The notes beneath the pieces were generated by a model, which saw only the letters and a list, made by a program, of their open reading frames with translations, was not told the origin of the DNA and did not search any database. Shown here piece by piece: positions 1-6,187 of a stretch of DNA of 7,059 bases. A program made the translations under genes and the position numbers. Position 1 is the stretch's first letter; each line of letters begins with the position of its first letter. The stretch spans positions 1 through 7,059 of the forward strand of contig CALCMV010000316.1 of assembly GCA_937967535.1 (NCBI GenBank). The letters run 5' to 3'. The DNA is from an uncultured Saprospiraceae bacterium. GTDB lineage: Bacteria; Bacteroidota; Bacteroidia; Chitinophagales; Saprospiraceae.

Positions 1-55
1 TCAATTTAAAAATATGCCTAAAAGGGCTAACCATTTAAATCTTGCCTAAAGCGAA

Positions 56-141
56 TACTCGTCAGACGAATCCCTTTATTCAATGCGAATATTTTATGAG
101 ACAAATCACTACATTTCACAAAAACCTTCGTCAGACGAGTA
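56..141. repeat. Inverted pair of an 11-bp palindrome (TCGTCAGACGA)
   Basis: The odd-centred palindrome TCGTC-A-GACGA occurs at 59-69 and again at 128-138. With flanking bases the two sites form a 15-bp inverted pair (56-70 against 127-141) whose only mismatch is the central base. Each copy could fold alone or pair with the other around a 56-nt loop. The outer flank GCGAATAC at 51-58 resembles the arm of the stem-loop family at 4529 and 7059, so this may be a diverged relative. That relation is inference. A dyad protein-binding site is the alternative. Confidence 0.5.
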
Positions 142-297
142 CTATCCCGCAAGCAAACTTAAACGGCTAGCCCCTAAAAGTAAAGGGTGCTAATTGCTTA
201 CAAAAACAGAGAAAATAAGCTCGTTCTAATTTTAAATCCAATTCTATTGATGTACTTATCTGCCTGAATGTTACACTTTTATATTAAATTGGAACTA

Positions 298-451
298 AGA
301 GCATATTTAAATTTTTTCTGCCTGATAACCAACATTTTATGAACTTGACTTCACATCAAATCGGTCATTTATCCCTATAAACTCCCTCTTTGATGTCTCG
401 CCAAAACCATAAACTGTTGATTATCAGTTTGAAAAAATTTAAACATGCTCT
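298..451. mobile_element. 154-bp near-palindrome, candidate MITE
   Basis: Positions 298 to 451 pair with each other along their whole length about a centre at 374/375. I count roughly 57 matches in 77 base pairs by hand. The outer arms are best, about GAGCATRTTTAAATTTTTTC, then a CTGATAAYCAAC block. The direct repeat CTAAG stands at both ends (295-299 and 450-454), overlapping the arm ends, so a 3-bp target duplication TAA (296-298, 451-453) is possible. This architecture fits a small non-autonomous element mobilised by a transposase elsewhere. A TNA target duplication is known for part of the IS5 family, but assignment to it is a guess. No coding capacity is present. Confidence 0.55.
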
Positions 452-482
452 AAGCAATTAATCCACAAAAACAAGATAAAAC

Positions 483-511
483 TTGTATTTTCCATAAAAA
501 AACTAACTTTG
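483..511 (+). promoter_or_regulatory. Predicted Bacteroidota-type promoter for the receptor gene
   Basis: TAACTTTG at 504-511 matches the Bacteroidota -7 consensus TAnnTTTG exactly. TTG at 483-485 lies 18 nt upstream and can serve as the -33 box (consensus TTTG, usually about 19 nt away). Transcription would start near 518, giving a leader of about 215 nt before the ATG at 733. That leader contains the shared repeat at 594-656. Only one promoter-like match was found by eye and it is not tested. Confidence 0.5.
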
Positions 512-593
512 CAGTGAGTTAATATTTATTTACAGAATAAAAAACGGTTTGGTATCATAAGGAACTGAGTAAAGTTTAAATTTAAATTTAAGC

Positions 594-656
594 GGGATAA
601 GCAACTTTGCAAATTTATCGGCAATATGTTGGTTTCAAAAAATTACTAAGTGCCTA
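594..656 (+). repeat. 63-bp repeat shared with the CIA30 upstream region (receptor copy)
   Basis: These 63 bases match the reverse complement of 4092-4154 at 59 positions. Similarity continues upstream to about 564, through an AAGTTTAA-rich tract, if two gaps are allowed: about 17 nt, and a 10-nt stretch that forms a hairpin in the other copy. Both copies lie in the same orientation relative to the gene they precede, 76 nt before the receptor ATG here. It is either a dispersed repeat that landed upstream of two genes or a shared regulatory leader. Confidence 0.8.
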
Positions 657-732
657 GATTGATAAATATTTTTTGCAAAAAAATACTTATCAGTCAACAA
701 TCCAACGGATATTCACTAAAATTCACAAAACT

Positions 733-3282
733 ATGAGTAATCCAATTTTTAAGACCTTGATGACAATATTTTTTGCGTCTTTATTTGCCTTGCCTATGAT
801 GGCGCAAAAAGCAACACTCAAAGGCAAATTGACCAATTCGGATAATGGCACGACTCTTCCTTTTGCCACTGTCAATATCAATAATGGTGAGTCAGGTACA
901 ACGACTGATTTTGATGGTAATTACGAAATTCAACTGGATGCCGGCACATATAGCGTTACTTGCGAATATATTGGTTTGACTGCCAAAACACAAGAAATCA
1001 CACTAGCTTCGGGTGAGGTAAAAGAATTGAGCGTGGGACTTACTGAAAGCGCAGAATTGCTGGAACAAGTCGTCGTTACTGCCAATAAATCCGGTGTAAA
1101 AATCGGTGAATCTACCATTTCGATAGCTGTCGTAAAACCGGACCTATTGAACAATACCAACTCTGATTCTGACGAAATTGTACAAAAAGTTCCCGGTGTC
1201 AATGTCATTGACGGTCAGGCAAATATACGTGGCGGTTCGGGCTATTCTTTTGGTGCGGGTAGTCGTGTATTATTATTGGTAGATGACCTTCCTTTCCTTG
1301 CCGGCGATGCGGGATTTCCTAATTGGAGCGATATTCCGATTGAAAATTCGGGGCAGGTCGAGGTCTTGAAAGGTGCAGCTTCGGCACTCTACGGTTCGTC
1401 TGCTATGAATGGGATTATCAATTTCAAAACGGCTTATCCGACCAGCGAATCTTATACCCGTATTTCGCTATACAATACCAATTATTTTACTCCGCGACGG
1501 GAATCTGTCATCAATGATGAAGGCAATGAAGTAGACCTTGACCGCCAATGGTGGGACAGCGACGACAGCCGCCGCAATGTATTGATTGCAGGCGAAACGG
1601 ATAGCACAACACTCCGCCGCCCCGGTGATAGAGGACTTCAGTTTGCACATCGCCAAAAATTCGATAAATTTGACTTGGTAGTGGGAGGTGTATTGTACGA
1701 CAATAATGGCTTCCGTCAATTTGAGCGTGACCGCAGAGGTCGGCTCAATTTTAATACCCGCTATCGGGTGACGGATAAATTTTCGGTGGGAGTCAATGGC
1801 AATATCAATCGAGGCAGCAGCACCACTTATTTTCTATGGCAAAATCCTGACGATGGGGCTTTTGAATCTTTCCAACGCTTGGAAGAACCCTTATTCAGCC
1901 TTGCTCAAGCCATTGGTTTTAATCCCGAATTCAGCACCACTACAAGCAGTGAGGTTTTCCGCTACAATATTGACCCTTTCGTAACGATTTTTGATGAAAA
2001 AGGCAATCGTCACAAAATATTGAGCCGTTATTATCACATTGAAAATGATAATGGCAATAATCAAAGTAATTTTTCAGATTTATTGTACGGCGAATATCAA
2101 TTCCAAAGAACCTTTCAAGGTTCAGGTGTCAATCTCGTAGCGGGCGTATTGGGTCAGGCAACTTTCTCGGAAGCAGAACTATACGGCAATGCCAATTACA
2201 ATAGCTCAAATGCAGGTGCATACGCTCAGGTGGATAAGCGATTTGCCGACAAACTAACCGTTTCTTTGGGCGCACGTTTTGAGGTGAATACCATCAACAG
2301 CCCCGACCTTATCAACAGCAGTGAATCTTGTCACGAAGGAGGCGCACTCACCAATCCCGAACCTCGTTCTCGCGAAGCCAAACCCGTATTTCGTGCAGGT
2401 CTCAATTATCAGCCTGCCGAATATACTTACCTTCGCGCATCTTGGGGGCAGGGCTATCGCTTTCCGACTATCGCAGAGCGTTATATTTCCACTGATATTG
2501 GTAGTTTGTTATTTATTTGCCCGAATCCTAGCTTGCAATCCGAAACCGGATGGTCTTCCGAAATCGGTATACGTCAGGGAGTCAAAATCTCATCATGGCA
2601 GGGTTTTCTCGACTTGTCTGCTTTTTGGACGGAGTATCAGGATATGATGGAATTTACCTTTGGTGGTCCCAATTCCGATACCCGCGTGAATGGCTTCCAA
2701 TCCGGAAATATTGATGATACCCGTATTCGTGGTGCAGAAATTAGTTTTCTTGGTCAGGGCGAATTATTTGGTGTACCGACCAATCTTATTGCAGGTTATA
2801 CCTACATAGACCCGCAATACCAAAACTTTACCGAGCAAATTGCCGCCAATTCCACTTCCTCTGAAAATGTACTAAAATACCGATTTAGACATTCCGCCAA
2901 ATTGGACATAGAATCTACCATTAAGAAGAAAGTCTCATTAGGCGTATCGGTGCAGTACAATAGTAAAATGGAAGCCCTCGATGCTTATTTCTATGATTTA
3001 GGCAGATTCCTATTGGCTGATTTTGAAAATTTCTTTGAAGAAGAAGTCTTTGACGAATTGGCAGGTGACATACTGGGAATCAGAGAATTTCGACAAAGAA
3101 GGGATAGAGGCACCGCCGTATTAGACCTTCGGCTGGCATTTAATAGCGGACCTGCAAAAATTTCTTTTATCCTCAAAAATGCCACCAATCAAGTCTATAC
3201 ATTGCGCCCGGGACTCTTAGAAGCACCCATGAACCTCACTGTTCGTGCAGATGTGACTTTGAGAGGGAAAGCTAAGAATTGA
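733..3282 (+). CDS. TonB-dependent outer-membrane receptor with carboxypeptidase-regulatory-like N-domain
   Basis: This 849-residue protein takes up a ligand across the outer membrane with energy from TonB. The ATG at 733 is preferred because it begins a clean signal peptide (MSNPIFKTLMTIFFASLFALP, cut after MMAQ near residue 24). The in-frame TTG at 673 would add 20 polar residues in front of it. Residues about 25-108 form a CarboxypepD_reg-like domain (start LKGKL, FATVNI, DFDGNYEI, GTYSV). A TonB-box-like EQVVVT follows at 111-116. The plug spans roughly 117-235, with NIRGGSG, VLLLVDD and VEVLKGAASALYGSSAMNG. The rest is the beta-barrel, including the conserved YRFPTIAERY and NPSLQSETGW segments. 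Two cysteines, C533 and C596, lie in predicted external loops and might form a disulphide. The length and lack of a SusD partner argue against a SusC glycan importer. The ligand cannot be named. The protein ends in a basic tail (RGKAKN), not the usual aromatic residue. Confidence 0.95.
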   Translation: MSNPIFKTLMTIFFASLFALPMMAQKATLKGKLTNSDNGTTLPFATVNINNGESGTTTDFDGNYEIQLDAGTYSVTCEYIGLTAKTQEITLASGEVKELSVGLTESAELLEQVVVTANKSGVKIGESTISIAVVKPDLLNNTNSDSDEIVQKVPGVNVIDGQANIRGGSGYSFGAGSRVLLLVDDLPFLAGDAGFPNWSDIPIENSGQVEVLKGAASALYGSSAMNGIINFKTAYPTSESYTRISLYNTNYFTPRRESVINDEGNEVDLDRQWWDSDDSRRNVLIAGETDSTTLRRPGDRGLQFAHRQKFDKFDLVVGGVLYDNNGFRQFERDRRGRLNFNTRYRVTDKFSVGVNGNINRGSSTTYFLWQNPDDGAFESFQRLEEPLFSLAQAIGFNPEFSTTTSSEVFRYNIDPFVTIFDEKGNRHKILSRYYHIENDNGNNQSNFSDLLYGEYQFQRTFQGSGVNLVAGVLGQATFSEAELYGNANYNSSNAGAYAQVDKRFADKLTVSLGARFEVNTINSPDLINSSESCHEGGALTNPEPRSREAKPVFRAGLNYQPAEYTYLRASWGQGYRFPTIAERYISTDIGSLLFICPNPSLQSETGWSSEIGIRQGVKISSWQGFLDLSAFWTEYQDMMEFTFGGPNSDTRVNGFQSGNIDDTRIRGAEISFLGQGELFGVPTNLIAGYTYIDPQYQNFTEQIAANSTSSENVLKYRFRHSAKLDIESTIKKKVSLGVSVQYNSKMEALDAYFYDLGRFLLADFENFFEEEVFDELAGDILGIREFRQRRDRGTAVLDLRLAFNSGPAKISFILKNATNQVYTLRPGLLEAPMNLTVRADVTLRGKAKN

Positions 3283-3450
3283 GGCGAGAGAAATGAGAGG
3301 TGAGACGAGAGAGGTGAGAAATGAGACGAGAGAGAGGAGAGACGAGAGAAATGAGACGAGAGAGGTGAGACTTAGAGACGAGAGACAGAAAATCTCTTAT
3401 CTCTAGTCTCACTTCTCTTGTCTTTTGTCTCTCATCTCACCTCTCACCTC
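3283..3450. repeat. Purine-rich/pyrimidine-rich repeat between convergent genes
   Basis: From just after the receptor stop to about 3390 the + strand is almost all purine. It is built from the words GAGACGAGAG (3302, 3323, 3339, 3353 and 3375), GAGGTGAGA and GAAATGAGA. From about 3393 to 3450 it becomes almost all pyrimidine (CTCTCATCTCACCTC and similar words), roughly the reverse complement of the first half. The whole block can fold into a long imperfect hairpin. It also runs into the CIA30 gene, encoding that protein's last residues and its stop codon. Long homopurine tracts can form triplex DNA and change length by slippage; whether this one does is inference. Confidence 0.85.
3367..3410. 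terminator. Probable bidirectional terminator hairpin
   Basis: Within the repeat, GAGACT (3367-3372) pairs with AGTCTC (3405-3410). After a one-base bulge, AGAGACGAGAG pairs with CTCTTATCTCT apart from a C·A mismatch and a G·T pair, around a loop of about nine bases (ACAGAAAAT). It lies between two converging genes, where a shared terminator is expected. There is no proper U-run, so it is not a textbook intrinsic terminator; the call rests on position and stem. Confidence 0.4.
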
Positions 3451-4027
3451 TAAACTTTATATAATCCACTTCAAAATCAAAATTACCTGCGCGTTTTTCA
3501 TTGGTAATGAATCCTATGCGGATGGTTTGTGCCAAACTTTCTTTATCCATATAATTTCCGGTCGGACGACCAACTTGGTATTCTGCTATATCGCTAAGTA
3601 GAATAGAGGCAATCGCCCATTTTCCATTCGTTGCTTGTAAATTGGTTTTATAATTGGGTAAATACCAAACGCGATGTTTGTTGAGGGTAAAACCAATATC
3701 GTAAGTTGTTGATTTATAGCGAATTTCAACCATTTTGAAAGGAGATAAATCCACTGCTTTGTAAGGACTTCGCAGCGAACTGAATCCACCATTATTCTCC
3801 AATGAAACAAATCCCTGAAATTGGAGGTAGTTCTCATACAAAGTCCCTTCGCCTTCCGACAAACCACCCATCACACCATCATCTACAATTTGCCAATCCA
3901 AACCCTCTCCGGCTTTGCCAAAATCAATCGTATATGCGTTGTTGTTTTGGGCAATAGAAATATTAGAAAGCATTATGAATAATAAGAGTGTGTAAAATAT
4001 TAGGGGCATTTTAATGTATTTAAACAT
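3437..4027 (-). CDS. Exported CIA30 (NDUFAF1-like) domain protein
   Basis: This 196-residue protein begins with a signal peptide (MFKYIKMPLIFYTLLLFIML, cut near SIAQ, residues 24-27). Met7 is a possible later start that keeps the signal. The mature part is one CIA30-family domain, with the hallmark W-x-IVDDGVMGGLSEG at about 45-59, GFVSLENNGGFSSLRS after it, and the closing block FDFEVDYIKF. The family is named after a mitochondrial complex I assembly factor and has a galactose-binding-like beta-sandwich fold. Bacterial secreted members have no well-established function, so complex I assembly should not be assumed here. The last residues (FRGER) and the stop are encoded by the neighbouring purine/pyrimidine repeat. 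The gene converges on the receptor gene and shares an upstream repeat with it. It lies about 600 bp from glmM, so it is probably transcribed alone. Confidence 0.85.
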   Translation of the reverse strand: MFKYIKMPLIFYTLLLFIMLSNISIAQNNNAYTIDFGKAGEGLDWQIVDDGVMGGLSEGEGTLYENYLQFQGFVSLENNGGFSSLRSPYKAVDLSPFKMVEIRYKSTTYDIGFTLNKHRVWYLPNYKTNLQATNGKWAIASILLSDIAEYQVGRPTGNYMDKESLAQTIRIGFITNEKRAGNFDFEVDYIKFRGER

Positions 4028-4044
4028 AATTCAAAATTGAAAAC

Positions 4045-4224
4045 TGCCACGAAGACACAAAGTATAAATTGCTGATAAGCATGAAAATTCTTAGGCACTT
4101 AGGAATTTTTTGAAACCAACATGTTGTCGATAAATTTGCAATGTTGCTTATCCCTCCGAAGGAGGCTTAAATTTGAGTTTGAACTTGTTCTTAAACTTAA
4201 ACTTTACTTAGTGTCTTTGTGGCA
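4045..4224. mobile_element. 180-bp element with 19-bp terminal inverted repeats, candidate MITE
   Basis: TGCCACGAAGACACAAAGT at 4045-4063 is the inverted partner of ACTTAGTGTCTTTGTGGCA at 4206-4224, with 17 of 19 positions pairing. Between them lie the repeat copy at 4092-4154, a perfect hairpin CCTCC-GAA-GGAGG at 4153-4165, and an AAGTTTAA-rich tract (4167-4204). The element starts 18 bp upstream of the CIA30 start codon, so it forms that gene's leader. No clear target duplication is visible beyond a run of As on both sides. The TIR-like phrase (TGTCTTTGTGGC) recurs in many bacterial spacers, so two independent insertions of a short repeat could mimic this layout. Confidence 0.45.
4092..4154 (-). 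repeat. 63-bp repeat shared with the receptor leader (CIA30 copy)
   Basis: Read on the - strand, this copy begins GGGATAAGCAAC and ends CTAAGTGCCTA, like the receptor copy at 594-656. They differ at four positions only. Compared with that copy, it has ten extra bases (CTCCTTCGGA) at its gene-distal edge; these complete a 5-bp hairpin with a 3-base loop. It ends 64 nt before the CIA30 start codon, against 76 nt for the receptor copy. Confidence 0.8.
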
Positions 4225-4267
4225 AAATTAAAGATGTGCAGTAATATGAACACCTCCTAAATTTGAC

Positions 4268-4485
4268 TACACTATTTTATAATGTCATTTCCATAAGCGC
4301 ATTTTCAAATGTATTATTTTTATTATTACTTTAAAAACAAAATTAGCGCGAATAATGTGTTTTTTGTTAATTTTTATAAATGAAAATTTTAAATAATATT
4401 TCCACAAAAAAATAATTTTACATACATTTAATTTGAATTAAAATAAAAAAATAATCGCTTATGGAAATGATATTACACTATTTTA
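4268..4485. repeat. AT-rich element bounded by inverted and direct repeats
   Basis: TCATTTCCATAAGCG at 4285-4299 has a perfect 15-bp inverted partner at 4456-4470. Just outside each arm stands an identical 12-bp direct repeat, TACACTATTTTA (4268-4279 and 4474-4485), separated from the arms by 5 and 3 bp. The interior is extremely AT-rich and has no coding capacity. Inverted repeats inside direct repeats resemble an insertion with a target duplication. The unequal spacers and 12-bp length are unusual, so a pair of duplicated regulatory sites is the alternative. Confidence 0.55.
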
Positions 4486-4504
4486 CATTAAGTTTAGTGG
4501 AAAG

Positions 4505-4530
4505 CTATTTTATCGGCTAATATAAAATAG
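4505..4530. other. Perfect 9-bp stem hairpin past the glmM gene
   Basis: CTATTTTAT (4505-4513) and ATAAAATAG (4522-4530) are perfect inverted repeats around an 8-base loop, CGGCTAAT. The hairpin abuts the stem-loop element that begins at 4529 and lies about 100 bp beyond the glmM stop codon on the - strand. It could help end glmM transcription, but the stem is AT-only except for one pair and no U-run follows. Confidence 0.4.
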
Positions 4531-4582
4531 GCTGACCGCGAATACCGTACAGGTCGGCTAAAGTCGTCGGTATAGTATTCCA
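4529..4582 (+). repeat. Dispersed stem-loop element, copy A (complete)
   Basis: The element reads AGGCTGACCG, then CGAATACCGTAC, then an inner hairpin around GGCTAAAGTC, then GGTATAGTATTCC. The arms GAATAC (4540-4545) and GTATTC (4575-4580) pair, and the inner stem GTCGGC-TAAA-GTCGTC pairs except for one T·T mismatch. Eighteen bases (4555-4572) are identical to 7031-7048 in copy C, and CGCGAATACCGTAC (4537-4550) is identical to the reverse complement of 7046-7059. It lies about 45 bp beyond the glmM stop codon, a typical place for REP-like elements and transcript-end structures. Confidence 0.7.
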
Positions 4583-4626
4583 AAACTTTTATGCCGTTCA
4601 CAGTACAATCATCCAATCAAAATCAT

Positions 4627-6006
4627 TTATCCTCTCATCAATTCGCTAATATCTGCTTTGATTTTATCTGCCAAATTATTTGCGGTAACTTCCGATGTAC
4701 TTTCCGAATAAATACGGATAATCGGTTCGGTATTCGACTTACGCAGATGCACCCAGTCGCGGTCAAATTCGATTTTGAGTCCATCAACGGTGTTCTGTGG
4801 TTGATTGCTGTATTTTTCTTTTAATTTTTCAAAAATGAGGTCTAAATCAAGTCCGGCGAGTTCAATTTTATTTTTTGAAATCACATAATCAGGATAAGAA
4901 TTTCGCAAGAAAGAAGTGGGTTTTCCGAAGTGTGCCAAATGCGACAAAAACAACGCAGCCCCCACCAGTGCATCGCGCCCATAGTGCAATTCGGGATAAA
5001 TCACCCCGCCATTGCCCTCACCGCCAATTGGGGCATTGACCTGTTTCATCATTGCCACCACATTGACCTCGCCTACTGCTGATGCGTGGTGTTTGTGTCC
5101 GGCTTTTTCCGTAACATCACGCAAGGCACGGGTCGAAGAAAGGTTGGAAACCGTATCGCCGGGTTTGTGTTGCAGCACATAATCTGCTACCGCAACGAGT
5201 GTATATTCTTCGCCAAACATCTCTCCGTCTTCGCTCATAAATGCCAATCTATCCACGTCAGGGTCTACTGCCATGCCCAAATCCGCGCCTTCGGAAGTTA
5301 CTTTTTGTGCCAAGCCGACGAGGTGTTCGCGCTTAGGTTCGGGATTGTGGGCAAAACGTCCGTTGACTTCGCCATTAATCACAATCACCTCACAACCAAG
5401 TGCTTCGAGTAGCGGCGGCAAAGCAATCGCTCCGGTAGAATTGACCGCATCTACTACGACTTTAAAGCCTTTTGCCTTCACCGCATCTGTATCTACCAAA
5501 GGTAGTTTGAGAATTTCTTCGATGTGCCAGGCGATGTAATTGTCCTTGCGTTCATAGCTGCCAAGCGCGTCCACTTCTGCAAATTCAATATCGCCTTTTT
5601 CGGCAATATCCAAAATTTCTTGTCCGGCTTTACCGGATAAAAATTCGCCTTTTTCATTGAGAAATTTGAGGGCGTTCCATTGTTTGGGATTGTGGCTTGC
5701 AGTGATAATGATGCCGCCGCCGGCTTTTTCATTGGGTACTGCCATTGCCACCGTTGGGGTTGTCGAGAGGTCGAGGTCTATCACCGAAATACCCAAGCCC
5801 TGCAAGGTACTCACCACCAAATTGCGAACCATATCGCCCGAAATTCGTGCATCACGCCCGACCACAACTTTCGCCGCCATATTGCTTTGCAAGAGTCTGT
5901 AGCCATAAGCCGCAGTATGATGAACCACATCAATCGGTGTAAGATTGTCGCCTGCTTTTCCGCCAATGGTGCCGCGTGTTCCCGAAATGGATTTTATTAA
6001 CGCCAT
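4627..6006 (-). CDS. glmM: Phosphoglucosamine mutase
   Basis: This 459-residue cytoplasmic enzyme converts glucosamine-6-phosphate to glucosamine-1-phosphate, the step before UDP-N-acetylglucosamine synthesis for peptidoglycan and lipopolysaccharide. It belongs to the alpha-D-phosphohexomutase superfamily and all four signature sites are present. The phosphoserine loop is ITASHNP (Ser104). The Mg-binding loop is DPDVDR (248-253). The sugar-binding loop is GGEGNGG (328-334). The phosphate-binding loop is RKSNTEP (422-428). The N-terminus, MALIKSISGTRGTIGG, is typical of Bacteroidota GlmM, so the ATG at 6006 is chosen; an in-frame ATG at 6030 would add eight unusual residues. A phosphomannomutase is the only serious alternative and is less likely. 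The gene stands alone, with 375 bp to the cytochrome gene upstream. No Shine-Dalgarno sequence is visible. Confidence 0.93.
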   Translation of the reverse strand: MALIKSISGTRGTIGGKAGDNLTPIDVVHHTAAYGYRLLQSNMAAKVVVGRDARISGDMVRNLVVSTLQGLGISVIDLDLSTTPTVAMAVPNEKAGGGIIITASHNPKQWNALKFLNEKGEFLSGKAGQEILDIAEKGDIEFAEVDALGSYERKDNYIAWHIEEILKLPLVDTDAVKAKGFKVVVDAVNSTGAIALPPLLEALGCEVIVINGEVNGRFAHNPEPKREHLVGLAQKVTSEGADLGMAVDPDVDRLAFMSEDGEMFGEEYTLVAVADYVLQHKPGDTVSNLSSTRALRDVTEKAGHKHHASAVGEVNVVAMMKQVNAPIGGEGNGGVIYPELHYGRDALVGAALFLSHLAHFGKPTSFLRNSYPDYVISKNKIELAGLDLDLIFEKLKEKYSNQPQNTVDGLKIEFDRDWVHLRKSNTEPIIRIYSESTSEVTANNLADKIKADISELMRG

Positions 6007-6187
6007 AATTTTTAAAATTCCAAAAAACAAATTCTAAATCCCAAGTTACTGTTTTGGGGAATTTGAGATTTAGTATCTACATTCTAACTCTTGCGCGTTT
6101 TTGGCAAAAGATGAGTAAGTGGAAGTACAAGTTTAAGAATAAGTTTAAGTTTAAATAAGTAATGAATCAATAAACTCAAGCGCAAAA

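Larger units (their letters stand above)
1..732. other. Gene-free AT-rich leader region with palindromes and a promoter
   Basis: No convincing coding region is visible on either strand of this stretch. It holds a pair of short palindromes (56-141), a weak imperfect hairpin (about 169-191, stem AGC-CCT with a mismatch, which could be the 3' end of a gene left of the window), a large near-palindrome (298-451), a plausible promoter (483-511) and a repeat shared with the upstream region of the CIA30 gene (594-656). Everything from about 483 onward probably serves the receptor gene that starts at 733. The rest has no assigned role. Confidence 0.7.

Noticed and set aside
673..732. Upstream TTG start adding 20 residues to the receptor
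   Set aside because: It would put a polar stretch in front of a well-formed signal peptide. The ATG at 733 gives the expected N-terminus.
512..732. Cobalamin riboswitch ahead of the receptor
   Set aside because: No B12-box-like sequence or fitting fold was recognised. The leader is largely a repeat shared with an unrelated gene.
2321..2647. 108-codon frame inside the receptor gene
   Set aside because: It overlaps the conserved barrel in another frame and has no family features.
733..3282. SusC-type glycan importer
   Set aside because: SusC proteins are usually about 1000 residues and paired with a SusD lipoprotein. This one is 849 residues with no SusD next to it.
3283..3450. Coding region in the purine-rich tract
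   Set aside because: The open frames come from the low-complexity GAGA sequence, and there is no start signal or domain.
5086..5942. Several open frames on the + strand over glmM
   Set aside because: They lie antisense to a fully convincing gene, have no recognisable domain and look like composition shadows.
6007..6030. Upstream ATG of the glmM frame adding MFFGILKI
   Set aside because: The eight residues do not fit the family. MALIKSISGTRG at 6006 is the standard N-terminus.
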